Assembly: GCA_049317525.1 (NCBI GenBank)
Contig: JBMOIC010000012.1
Coordinates: 1-64,000 of the forward strand
Reading direction: 5' to 3'
DNA length: 64,000 nt
Source of the DNA: UBA961 sp049317525
Lineage (GTDB): Bacteria > Bacteroidota > Ignavibacteria > Kapaibacteriales > UBA961
In this document: in pieces, positions 27,154 through 36,201 of the stretch
Layout: each line of letters starts with the position of its first letter
How positions within the stretch are numbered: the stretch's first letter is position 1
Notes under the pieces: generated by a model
What the model saw: the letters and a program-made list of their open reading frames with translations, nothing else
Told to the model about the DNA's origin: nothing
The model's database searches: none
Made by a program: the position numbers and the translations under genes

Positions 27154-28473
27154 TTGAATTCAGTGCAATTTCGTAATGATACAATCGTTCTAATTTTTCT
27201 AATTACAATTATTATTTTTCTGATACACATTTATATGAGTTCTTCACGGCAAGATCCACCATATTCACAATTTTCCTTTAATAGCAATCATATCAAACAA
27301 TACAAAAAACATTCAATAATAACCCATGTTTTACTTTTTTTGGGGACATTTGCATCTTCAATGATGGCTGGGGCCGCTTGGGCAGGACAAAGCCCTTTAG
27401 AAATAACAAATTGGGTATATGGTTTTACTTATGCTTCTTTATTAATGATTTTTTTATCTGCCCATGAATTTGGTCATTATATAGCAGCACGCTTACACAA
27501 AGTAGATGCATCTTTACCCTATTTCATTCCTCTGCCTATTCCTTTTGCTTCTATGTTTGGTACACTTGGGGCATATATCAGAACACGATCTGCGATTCCT
27601 AATAGAAAAGCCCTTTTTGATATAGGTGCTGCTGGCCCATTAGCAGGATTTATCGTATGCTTGATAATTTTTATTATTGGCTTAGTACAACTTCCTTCAA
27701 TAGATTATTTATATTCAATACACCCTGAATATCGTCAATATGGAACAAATGCTCCATTATGGGGCATTTACTTTGGCGATACCTTACTATATCCTTGGTT
27801 GGCGTCCATATTTGCATCTCCTCATGGATATTTACCCCCTATGAATGAAATATATCATTATCCATTTTTATGTGTTGGTTGGTTTGGCATGTTTGTAACT
27901 TCTTTAAACATGTTACCAATGGGTCAATTGGATGGTGGGCATATTACCTTTGCAATGTTTGGTTCTAAACAAAGTATTATTGCAAGAATTTCATGGTGGA
28001 TTATTTTTTCTTTAGGGATTGGATCATTCCTTGGTTGGTTTTACGAGCAAATTGTAGTTGAATCCCCTGGTGAGTTTTATACAACAATTCAATCTATTTT
28101 ACTACCAACCTTTTTATGGATTAAATTACATGCACCATGGATATATAATGGTTGGAATGGATGGCTTTTTTGGGCATTAATAACAAGATTCTTTATTAAG
28201 TTAGATCATCCTCCTGTTTCCGGAGATTCTATCGGCCCAATAAGGATGATACTTGGTTGGCTTTCTCTATGTATTTTTGTTGTCACATTTGCCTATAATG
28301 GCATATATGAAATACCAAAACAAGAAGATATAATTCATCGAAATATTGATAGAAATACATCTAAAGAAAAGAAAATTATTGAACTTTTACCCCAGATGGA
28401 CATATATCATGACATCAAGACAACATACGATTATAGCCTTAATCCTTGCCTGCTCACTTCTGACATTTTTTAG
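27154..28473 (+). CDS. Site-2 protease family membrane metalloprotease (M50)
   Basis: A 439-residue polytopic protein with zinc motif HEFGH at 104-108 and, near residue 250, NMLPMGQLDGGH, which supplies the third zinc ligand. Several membrane helices surround them. No PDZ domain is inserted, unlike the RseP protein at 36202. Such proteases cut transmembrane segments of regulators or leader peptides. The start is uncertain: a TTG directly after the gpsA stop, or a GTG three codons later, keeps the first helix, whereas the first ATG (27235) would lose it. The 3' end overlaps the next gene by 65 nt in another frame. Confidence 0.87.
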   Translation: MNSVQFRNDTIVLIFLITIIIFLIHIYMSSSRQDPPYSQFSFNSNHIKQYKKHSIITHVLLFLGTFASSMMAGAAWAGQSPLEITNWVYGFTYASLLMIFLSAHEFGHYIAARLHKVDASLPYFIPLPIPFASMFGTLGAYIRTRSAIPNRKALFDIGAAGPLAGFIVCLIIFIIGLVQLPSIDYLYSIHPEYRQYGTNAPLWGIYFGDTLLYPWLASIFASPHGYLPPMNEIYHYPFLCVGWFGMFVTSLNMLPMGQLDGGHITFAMFGSKQSIIARISWWIIFSLGIGSFLGWFYEQIVVESPGEFYTTIQSILLPTFLWIKLHAPWIYNGWNGWLFWALITRFFIKLDHPPVSGDSIGPIRMILGWLSLCIFVVTFAYNGIYEIPKQEDIIHRNIDRNTSKEKKIIELLPQMDIYHDIKTTYDYSLNPCLLTSDIF

Positions 28474-29797
28474 AATTGGTTCTGCTGAAATGAGCAACAA
28501 AGAAGAGAGTTTTTCTCTTCATTGGGGCTTGCTTTCAATTTTTGGTGGTGATCAGGGTGAAAATGCTTCAAATAAATGGGGGGCTTATACTGATCAAGCT
28601 CCTTATCTTTCTTTGGGCGAATCACCTTTTGTTGAGCCCCCACTTCCAATTTGGGGGGCAAGTTGGTGGGCTAAATTTGCAGGACAAACAATTCCATCAA
28701 CCAGAGCTTTATCTGCAATCATAGCTGCTTTGGGTCTATTGGGATTTTATTTATTATCAACCAAATTCTTATCAAAAGACTTATCGGTTTTTGCCCCTGG
28801 CTTTTTAGCGGGATCGCTTATATGGAATGGATATGCCAGACAATCCACTCAAGATATTTGGGGAATAACTTTTTTCTTACTTTCTAGCGCTTTCATATTT
28901 TCTTTCTACAAAAAAGAGAATACATTCTATTCTATATGGATGATAATAGGATACCCTTTACTAATTGCTTTATGTACAGTACTTTTGGGATTAAGTTCAT
29001 TTATTGGATTTGGTTTATTTTTAATACTTAGCTTACTATTCATATTCATTCATCCTATAAAACCATTATTTACTATTCTAAGTTTATTCGGAATAGTTAT
29101 AGGTGCCGGCCTTTCAATGATTTGGTATGTGAAAATGGATTTACCTTTTTGGTCACAAATTTCAGCTGCACTATTTGGGTTTACTTTCTCTTTTTCTCTT
29201 TCTGGAATAGAATCAATTCTAACTGATTTTTCTCTTATTCCTGCGGCTATTGCTGGATTGATTGTATTGCCATTTAGCCACAGGCTTTTGAAAAGTACTT
29301 CTACCTTACATTCTATTCCAAAAAATTCTTGGTTCTTGATCACCTGGTTTATTGTTACTTTCTTTTTAACCTCTCAGTTCTCTATTTTCATTCTGCCAAT
29401 TTATATCTTAGTAGCACTTAAATGCATAGAGATTCTTCCAAAATTAGCTATTAACAAAGGATTTATCTGGATGATAGCAAGCTCTATGAGTTTGATTGCT
29501 TTATTTGGTATTATTCCTAGAATTCCGCATGCTTTGATTAATATGATTCAAAATCAGTTATACTCTATCCCTGGCATTATTTGTGTCATATTATGTATAA
29601 TCCCTTTTTTAGGATTTATCTTGCCTGAAAAAATCGTCAAAGAAATCAATGCTCGGATATTAATAAGTATTGTTATTGTACTATTAATAGCTGGAATTAT
29701 TAAAGTTGCATTCTCTAATATTTTAGGAATTGCTCCTCCACAAAGTTCACCTGCTGTATTTAGTGAACTATATAGCACTATCCCTTTAACACAATAA
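28409..29797 (+). CDS. Probable membrane glycosyltransferase (GT39/ArnT-like)
   Basis: A protein of about 462 residues with ten or more hydrophobic segments. The first external loop carries GGDQGENASNKW, with an acidic residue in the position of the catalytic Asp of GT-C enzymes. It is followed by FVEPPLPIWGASWWAKFAG and STRALSAIIAALGLL, which resemble the EKPPLYYW...R-P-S-AL pattern of ArnT and protein mannosyltransferases. Members transfer sugars from polyprenyl-phosphate donors to lipid A, proteins or glycans. The frame opens at 28346, but the ATG at 28409 (MTSRQHTII) starts directly before the first membrane helix. A terminator follows. Confidence 0.7.
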   Translation: MTSRQHTIIALILACSLLTFFRIGSAEMSNKEESFSLHWGLLSIFGGDQGENASNKWGAYTDQAPYLSLGESPFVEPPLPIWGASWWAKFAGQTIPSTRALSAIIAALGLLGFYLLSTKFLSKDLSVFAPGFLAGSLIWNGYARQSTQDIWGITFFLLSSAFIFSFYKKENTFYSIWMIIGYPLLIALCTVLLGLSSFIGFGLFLILSLLFIFIHPIKPLFTILSLFGIVIGAGLSMIWYVKMDLPFWSQISAALFGFTFSFSLSGIESILTDFSLIPAAIAGLIVLPFSHRLLKSTSTLHSIPKNSWFLITWFIVTFFLTSQFSIFILPIYILVALKCIEILPKLAINKGFIWMIASSMSLIALFGIIPRIPHALINMIQNQLYSIPGIICVILCIIPFLGFILPEKIVKEINARILISIVIVLLIAGIIKVAFSNILGIAPPQSSPAVFSELYSTIPLTQ

Positions 29798-29828
29798 TAT
29801 GATCGTATGACATCCTTATTATATCAAA

Positions 29829-29866
29829 AAAAAAGCGTCTTCAGTAAAACTGAAGACGCTTTTTTT
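29829..29866. terminator. Bidirectional terminator between convergent genes
   Basis: AAAAAGCGTCTTCAG, a TAAAA loop, CTGAAGACGCTTTTTT. The arms are perfect over more than 11 pairs with A and T flanks, so it can end both the glycosyltransferase and the Omp28 gene. Confidence 0.93.
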
Positions 29867-29879
29867 ATTCGTCTAGATA

Positions 29880-32759
29880 TTATCGTACTACTGTAAAAGG
29901 AGTATTAATAATTGCACCACTTTGTGTACGTAGAGTAACAGTATAGCTTCCAGATACAATAGATTGAACAGGAATCATAATTGCATGAATGCCTGCATCA
30001 AGTGTTTGATTAGAAACAGTATATAATACTGTACCATTGATATCTGTAACAGATAAAGAAATAGTATTTCTTTCTAAAAGATTAAATGAAACATGAGCAT
30101 TTTCTGAAGTTGGATTAGGAGAAATCTGAACAGAACTTGTTAATGCAAGATCTTCTTTAACTCCAGAGACTTCTTCTTTAGTACCAGATAAAGCAACTGT
30201 ATACACATTAGTTTTATTGTTTGGTAAAGTAGAAGTTACATTCATTGTTGCACTATGAACACCTAAGCGAGTAGGATTGAATGAAATCTTTGCTTGGAAT
30301 TTTTGTCCTTTTGGAACAATATAAGGCAAGTTTACAGCAGCCTTAAATGCATCTTTATCTGGACCAGTTATTTCAACTACAGTTACAGTTACAGCATCTG
30401 CTGTAGCATTAGTTAATGACAATGTCTTATCAGTATTAGCTGTAATAACACCATAATTTAACTCTGTTATACCTGTAAATACAGGAGGATCAGGAATTGT
30501 TTCGATTCCTTCACCAACTAAGTCTATACCAGAAGTTGAATTATCTTGTCCATTGGTATTAGATGTGAAATCTAAAGAAGCTATATAAGAAATTTTTGAA
30601 TCCGGAGTAAAAGCCAAAGAAATTGTGGCTTTTTGTCCTGCAGCAATCGTTAAAGGCAATGTAGGGGCATCAATAATTTTAAACGCAGCCTTTTTTGAAC
30701 CTGAAATTTGCATGCTTGTTATAACTAAAGCAGTATCACCAGAGTTGGTGATGTCTGTTGTCATATTTTTAGTTTGCTTAAGTTCAACTGTTCCAAATTT
30801 TACATCTGGATTTAATGTTAAAACTGGCTTTTTTACTTTTTCGAATACATCAGAAGCCAACCAAGTGATAGATCTATCAATAAAATTCTGACGTGTTACT
30901 TGATTATCATATGATTCAATTGGGCTTGTTACAAAAACTAATTTGCCACCTTCTGGAGATGTATAACGCACACCAACAATATTAGAATTTACATTATCTG
31001 AATATAAAACTGGCTTGCAAGCAGATCCAGCACCGATTTTGAAGATGTCATTATAAAATGTTACATAAGCAAAATTTTGATTATTTGCCATCGCATTAAA
31101 TTGATCGCCAATTGAATCATTATCAAATCCTTTAACTGGATATGTTTTTAGAGACACTGTATTTCCGCTTAGGATATATCTTTGTTCAAGTTTTGTGTGC
31201 TCTAATTTCAAAGTATTAAAGAAGCTTATAACATCAGGATTTTTTCCTGCAGCAGAATTAGTTGATTTGTCAAAAGCCCACCATAATGATTGCGGAGCAG
31301 ATAAATAAACACGTTTTCCGGCTGCTAATAAGGTTGAAACTGATTTTGCTAATGGCTCGGATTCTGTTTTACCACCAATTGAAGAACCTTGGTAAATTTG
31401 ACCGCTTAATAATGCACCACCAAAAACAGAGAAAATATATACTTTCATCTGGTCTTTATATGCAGATAAAAGATCTGCATTATTTGGAAGTGATACTATA
31501 CCAGAACCTACAATTTCATTGTACTGTAAAGCATCTTTATAATAATCATTGAATTGATTGACATTATAACCATATACTAATGCAGTCTTTGCATTATTTG
31601 ATAGTACATAAACACTTGCATAAGACATTTTAGGCTTTGTATTTGTAGCTTCTGAAGGCAAAGCTTCTATTGTAATAGATGCAAGTTCTGCTTGAGTAAA
31701 TGATTTTGGTGCTTCTACTGTAATAGTAATTTCACCAGAAGCGCCTGGATCTAAATTCAATGATGCAGGCTCTACAGTTGCTGTCCAATCTGAAGGAATT
31801 GTAGATTTTGTTTCATTAACCGCGAAAGTAAAATCAAGATTAACCTTGTTTTCATTAGTAACATTAACTTTATATGTTTGCTTTGCACCTGCTGCAATTG
31901 TTAAATATGGAGCATCTACACCAGCTAAAGTAGCCCTAGTACTACGAACGGTTAAAGATTCTTGAACAGCATTCAATATCTCGCGCTGAGCGATATCTGT
32001 ATTGTATTTATTTACAGTACCAACTAAAGAAATTCTTGATGGCACCCATGAAGCATTCATTGAGATAGAATAACTTTTTTTATAAATAGCACCAGCTTTA
32101 GGATTATTTGGAACTGCTCCACTTGCACCCCAAGAACCGTCTTGGAATAAGCGAACTACATGTCTGTGAGGATAATTTTTAACAGGACTTCCTTTTCCGA
32201 AAAATGGATGTCCAGATGTTGTATTAAAAGCATTTACTTGGTCATAAGCTGAACCAGTACCAACAACACTATCTTCAATAACCATCACATTTACTCGAAC
32301 TTCACCAGTTACATCCTTAAGAAAACGAGCTTCTAAGTCAAATGTAACTCTACGAGTACTACTATTAAAAACAATATTCTTTAAATTCACATCCACAGAT
32401 GCATCTTGAGCGATAATACCTGCAACGGCACCTGCCCATGCACCTGGGCTTACCCCAAATTGAGCTCTATTAATGGCACCACTTGGAAATCCATTTCTGA
32501 ATTGGGCAAAATCAGCATCATTAGACAAAGCCATTCCATCACCATTGTGCACAGCACACATGATAACTTCTTCTTCAGTATAATTATTTGATAATTGATC
32601 AAATGCTACCGCACCGCTAGGACAATATTGGCACCATGCACCTGTATATTCTTCAATAACTGCCCTACGCTTAGTTTGCGCTTGTAAAAGCCCTGCATTA
32701 ATTATTAACATCACAATGAAGTATGTTAAAACTCGCAAGGAACGTGGTAGAGAAACCAT
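29880..32759 (-). CDS. Omp28-related secreted protein with T9SS sorting domain
   Basis: A 959-residue exported protein. After a signal peptide (about 1-28), a thioredoxin-like Omp28 domain opens with EEYTGAWCQYCPSGA, cysteines 43 and 46. The N-terminal third contains a VNVMVIEDSVVGTGSAYDQ stretch shared with the paralogue at 62258. Near residues 640-740 and 750-850 are two beta-sandwich repeats of choice-of-anchor D/ASPM type (FGTVELKQTKNMTTDITNSG and a related copy). The C-terminal 85 residues are a type A T9SS sorting domain with ISPNPTSE and a final VVR. Such proteins are secreted and attached to or released from the surface. A GGAG element is 7 nt before the ATG. Confidence 0.92.
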   Translation of the reverse strand: MVSLPRSLRVLTYFIVMLIINAGLLQAQTKRRAVIEEYTGAWCQYCPSGAVAFDQLSNNYTEEEVIMCAVHNGDGMALSNDADFAQFRNGFPSGAINRAQFGVSPGAWAGAVAGIIAQDASVDVNLKNIVFNSSTRRVTFDLEARFLKDVTGEVRVNVMVIEDSVVGTGSAYDQVNAFNTTSGHPFFGKGSPVKNYPHRHVVRLFQDGSWGASGAVPNNPKAGAIYKKSYSISMNASWVPSRISLVGTVNKYNTDIAQREILNAVQESLTVRSTRATLAGVDAPYLTIAAGAKQTYKVNVTNENKVNLDFTFAVNETKSTIPSDWTATVEPASLNLDPGASGEITITVEAPKSFTQAELASITIEALPSEATNTKPKMSYASVYVLSNNAKTALVYGYNVNQFNDYYKDALQYNEIVGSGIVSLPNNADLLSAYKDQMKVYIFSVFGGALLSGQIYQGSSIGGKTESEPLAKSVSTLLAAGKRVYLSAPQSLWWAFDKSTNSAAGKNPDVISFFNTLKLEHTKLEQRYILSGNTVSLKTYPVKGFDNDSIGDQFNAMANNQNFAYVTFYNDIFKIGAGSACKPVLYSDNVNSNIVGVRYTSPEGGKLVFVTSPIESYDNQVTRQNFIDRSITWLASDVFEKVKKPVLTLNPDVKFGTVELKQTKNMTTDITNSGDTALVITSMQISGSKKAAFKIIDAPTLPLTIAAGQKATISLAFTPDSKISYIASLDFTSNTNGQDNSTSGIDLVGEGIETIPDPPVFTGITELNYGVITANTDKTLSLTNATADAVTVTVVEITGPDKDAFKAAVNLPYIVPKGQKFQAKISFNPTRLGVHSATMNVTSTLPNNKTNVYTVALSGTKEEVSGVKEDLALTSSVQISPNPTSENAHVSFNLLERNTISLSVTDINGTVLYTVSNQTLDAGIHAIMIPVQSIVSGSYTVTLRTQSGAIINTPFTVVR

Positions 32760-33071
32760 AGTTCTACTCCAAAAAAGTGTATATATAAATCTAAAGATAA
32801 ACCGTAAAAATAGGAGCGTAAATTACAAGAGAATTAATGAATGGACAAACAAAAAAACTTAAAAATATATATTAATTAAAACTATATACCTATATCATTT
32901 TATTACCATTCCAGTTCAGTATTTTCAGTTAAATAACGATTTTAATTTTTACCTATTTTATGAAATAGTAATAGTACTATTCTATTCATTCTAATACCCT
33001 TAATACAGCCTAAGTTTCATCAAATTTTCCTATTTTTGAACAAAATATTCCTCAAGCAATCTCGAATTATT
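32760..33071. other. Intergenic region between the Omp28 and carA genes
   Basis: About 312 A/T-rich bases separating divergent genes; it must hold both promoters. On the minus strand a TTTG about 20 bases before TAATTTAC is a weak candidate for the Bacteroidota -33/-7 pattern. I see no RNA gene or riboswitch. Confidence 0.5.
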
Positions 33072-34211
33072 ATGCATAAAAAACCCCGTGCAATTCTTGC
33101 CTTAGAAAATGGATTAACATTTTCTGGTTATGGATTTGGCCATTTAGATTCTGAGGCAGAAGGTGAAGTAGTATTTAATACTGCTTTAACTGGTTATCAA
33201 GAAATAATGTCTGACCCCAGTTATAAAGGCCAGATTATGACTTTTACATATCCTCACATTGGTAATTACGGAATTAACCCTTATGATTTTGAGTCTGATG
33301 CTTTTCAAACAGAAGGTATTATCGTAAAAGAATGTTCTGCTATATACTCTAATTGGCGAGCCACAGAATCATTGCAACATGCGATGGAAAGATTTAATAT
33401 TATTGGTATTGAAGGCATAGATACCCGTAGCTTAGTAAGAGTTTTAAGAAATGAAGGGGTTATGCGGGGAATTATCTCTGCCAAGGTGTTAGATACAAAC
33501 CAATTAATTGAAAGAGCTCAACATATTCCTTCTATGGAAGGCTTAGACCTAACTTTGGGTGTTACTTGTTCTGCACCATATCAATATCAACCAATACAAG
33601 ACGATCAACTGATACAAAAACCTTTATCTACTCCTACCAAAACATATAAAGTTGCTGCAATAGATTATGGCATTAAAAGAAATATTTTAAGAAGGCTTCA
33701 TAGTTATGGATGCCAGACAACTGTTTTCCCAGCAACAGCCTCTGCACAGGAAATTTTAGCGATAAATCCTGATGGAATTTTTCTATCGAATGGCCCTGGC
33801 GATCCCGCCGCTGCTAAACATGCAATAGCTACAATCTCTGAACTTGTCAAAAAAGGGATTCCTACTTTTGGAATATGTCTTGGTCATCAATTACTAGGCT
33901 TAGCATTTGGCGCAAAAACATATAAACTTACTTTTGGGCATAGAGGAGCTAATCACCCTGTAAAGAATCTACTTACTAATGCCATAGAAATTAGTTCTCA
34001 AAACCATGGATTTGCAATTGATGTATCTAGTTTGCCTAGTCAGTTGCAAGCAACTCACATAAATTTAAACGATAATACCTTATCTGGGATTTGCCATAAA
34101 GAATTGCCCGTTTTTTCAGTGCAATATCATCCTGAAGCTGCACCAGGGCCGCATGACTCAGACTATTTATTTAAGCAGTTTACCTCTATGATGGACATAT
34201 ACTTAGGATAA
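33072..34211 (+). CDS. carA: Carbamoyl-phosphate synthase small subunit
   Basis: A 379-residue glutaminase subunit that delivers ammonia to CarB for carbamoyl phosphate, the precursor of pyrimidines and arginine. ALENGLTFSGYGFG begins the N-terminal domain, with FNTALTGYQEIMSDPSY and GIEGIDTRSLVR. The class I amidotransferase domain contains FLSNGPGDP and the nucleophile loop GICLGHQLLGLAFG, and QYHPEAAPGPHD supplies the catalytic His and Glu. The frame is open from a TTG at 33036 but homology starts at the ATG at 33072. carB is not in the window; an enoyl-CoA hydratase follows after 26 nt. Confidence 0.95.
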   Translation: MHKKPRAILALENGLTFSGYGFGHLDSEAEGEVVFNTALTGYQEIMSDPSYKGQIMTFTYPHIGNYGINPYDFESDAFQTEGIIVKECSAIYSNWRATESLQHAMERFNIIGIEGIDTRSLVRVLRNEGVMRGIISAKVLDTNQLIERAQHIPSMEGLDLTLGVTCSAPYQYQPIQDDQLIQKPLSTPTKTYKVAAIDYGIKRNILRRLHSYGCQTTVFPATASAQEILAINPDGIFLSNGPGDPAAAKHAIATISELVKKGIPTFGICLGHQLLGLAFGAKTYKLTFGHRGANHPVKNLLTNAIEISSQNHGFAIDVSSLPSQLQATHINLNDNTLSGICHKELPVFSVQYHPEAAPGPHDSDYLFKQFTSMMDIYLG

Positions 34212-34237
34212 ATCTAATTTTATAGAAATTACTATAT

Positions 34238-35023
34238 ATGAATTATAATACAATACTTACTTCTTTTGAATCTGGCATATACACAATAACACTAAATAGA
34301 CCAGAAGTATATAATGCCTGCAATGAAGAATTAACAAATGAACTTCTGCAAGCTTTTATGCATTGCCATGAAAATGATGAAATAAGATGTGTGATTTTAT
34401 CTGGAAATGGCAAAGCTTTTTGTTCTGGACAGGATCTTAAAGACGCGCCTTCAGGACAAAACAAACGTTCTTTGAAAGACTCACTAGAAAGAAGATATAA
34501 TCCTATCATAAGGGCAATTACTTCTCTACCAAAACCAGTTATAGCTGGCATTAATGGAGTAGCAGCTGGAGCTGGATTATCTCTTGCTTTAGCATGCGAT
34601 GTACGTATTATGAGTTCTTCAGCAAAATTAGTAGAAGCCTTTATAGGAATAGCATTAATCCCAGATTCAGGTGCAAATTATTTTTACACTAAAATTATGG
34701 GTTATTCTAAAGCTTTTGAATTTGCAACACTCAATAAACCAATTACTTCTGATGAAGCATTAAGAATTGGAATGGTAAACCATGTTTATCATCCACAGGC
34801 TTTTAAAGAAGGATTATATGCATGTGCAAAAACATATGCAGAAGGCCCTACTCAAACATATGGATATGTTAAATTATTATTACAAAAAGGTCTTGATGCA
34901 AGTTTAGATGATATTTTAGACATGGAATCTGAATATCAACAATTAGCAGGCGAATCTTATGATTATGCTGAAGGAGTAAAAGCCTTTATCGAAAAACGTT
35001 CGCCAAGATTTTTAGGTAAGTAA
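34238..35023 (+). CDS. Enoyl-CoA hydratase/isomerase family protein (PaaG-like)
   Basis: A 261-residue crotonase-fold enzyme acting on a CoA thioester. The oxyanion-hole segments are GKAFCSGQDLKD and ALACDVRIM, and GINGVAAGAGLSLA is the family core. IALIPDSGANYFYTKIMGYSKA carries an Asp in the position used by PaaG-type isomerases rather than the Glu pair of classical hydratases, so 1,2-epoxyphenylacetyl-CoA isomerase-like or related isomerase activity is possible. A PaaD-like protein is encoded about 6 kb away at 40910, but no other phenylacetate genes are visible. It sits in a run with carA, a phosphofructokinase-family gene and rseP. Confidence 0.88.
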   Translation: MNYNTILTSFESGIYTITLNRPEVYNACNEELTNELLQAFMHCHENDEIRCVILSGNGKAFCSGQDLKDAPSGQNKRSLKDSLERRYNPIIRAITSLPKPVIAGINGVAAGAGLSLALACDVRIMSSSAKLVEAFIGIALIPDSGANYFYTKIMGYSKAFEFATLNKPITSDEALRIGMVNHVYHPQAFKEGLYACAKTYAEGPTQTYGYVKLLLQKGLDASLDDILDMESEYQQLAGESYDYAEGVKAFIEKRSPRFLGK

Positions 35024-35062
35024 CAACCTTAGAAAGATTTAGCTCAACAAAGGAATTCATCA

Positions 35063-36070
35063 ATGAAATTTGCAGTATTAACTGGCGGTGGCGATTGCTC
35101 GGGTATGAACGCATTTGTTCGTGCAGTTGTTAGATCTTCATTAAATATTCATCCTGAAACATCTGTAATTGGTGTTCTGGATGGATGGAAAGGTCTTATT
35201 TATAATAATTATAGAAAACTAGATAAATTAAGTGTAGCTGGTATAACTTCTGCAGGCGGAACGATTTTAGGTACTGTACGAGTACCTGAATTAGCAACAG
35301 ATTCTTCATTATTAGAAACGACAGCTAGAAATTTACATGATAATAGAATAGACTATTTATTTGTTTGTGGTGGCAATGGTAGCATAAAAGCCGCAAATGC
35401 CATACTTGGTTTATTGCAATCAGATAATATAAAAACTAAGATTTTATGCGCTCCGGGGTCAATAGATAATGATGTGTGTAATGAATATGGCTCATCGATT
35501 GGTTTTTATAGCGCCCTAGATAAAAGCCTGGAAATGCTTGAATGGATTCGCGACACAGCTTCTTCTCATCGAAGAGTATATTTAATAAAATCAATGGGAA
35601 GAGCATCTGCTTATCTTGCTTTTTATGCAGGAATAGCTACTGGTGCTGAATATGTTATTACACCCGGAGAAGATGTAGATTTTGAAAAAATTGCTACAAT
35701 GGTTGATGAAAGAGATCGAGATACAAGAATAATTGTAGCAGAAGGCTATGAACAAGATTTGCCACAAATCAGAGAAACATTAGAGACTATTTTTAAAAAA
35801 AGAAATATCAGGCATGAAATTAGGACAGTTGATATGAGCTATTTTCAAAGAGGGGGCAATGCTGCTGTTACTGATATATTAAGAGCAAGTTGGGTTGCTT
35901 ATCGAATGGTTGTAGATGCTTTCAATAAATGTGATAGTGGTTTTTATACCGCATATTATACAGGCCATATGCCTCATGTTCTTCCTCTTAATATAGCAGC
36001 AGATGATAATCAAACTAATCATCCTAGTATTCCAGAAGCAATCATTGACTTAGCTCTGGCTTTACGATAA
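35063..36070 (+). CDS. 6-phosphofructokinase family protein with altered metal motif
   Basis: A 335-residue PfkA-fold protein. GGGDCSGMNAF at 8-18 is the nucleotide loop, PGSIDND at 131-137 keeps the catalytic Asp135 and Asp137, and KSMGRASAYLAFYAG and YFQRGGNAA match the substrate and effector regions. The usual GGDGS motif reads GGNGS (103-107), replacing the aspartate that coordinates magnesium-ATP with Asn105. The residue after it and the Gly before SIDND are those of ATP- rather than pyrophosphate-dependent enzymes. Normal phosphorylation of fructose 6-phosphate may be reduced, or the protein may act on another substrate or be regulatory. An AGGA element precedes the ATG. Confidence 0.85.
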   Translation: MKFAVLTGGGDCSGMNAFVRAVVRSSLNIHPETSVIGVLDGWKGLIYNNYRKLDKLSVAGITSAGGTILGTVRVPELATDSSLLETTARNLHDNRIDYLFVCGGNGSIKAANAILGLLQSDNIKTKILCAPGSIDNDVCNEYGSSIGFYSALDKSLEMLEWIRDTASSHRRVYLIKSMGRASAYLAFYAGIATGAEYVITPGEDVDFEKIATMVDERDRDTRIIVAEGYEQDLPQIRETLETIFKKRNIRHEIRTVDMSYFQRGGNAAVTDILRASWVAYRMVVDAFNKCDSGFYTAYYTGHMPHVLPLNIAADDNQTNHPSIPEAIIDLALALR

Positions 36071-36201
36071 AGAACTTTTTTACTTGGATAAATTTCTATG
36101 AACATTGCACTCAACATTCCCTCACAACGTCAAATAACTCTGTAATATATTCTCATTTTATCTGCATTAAGTAGAAATACAATACATTTTTTAGTTTTAT
36201 C

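Noticed and set aside
32760..33071. Riboswitch or attenuator before carA
   Set aside because: The region is A/T-rich without stable stems, a leader peptide, or any aptamer-like pattern.
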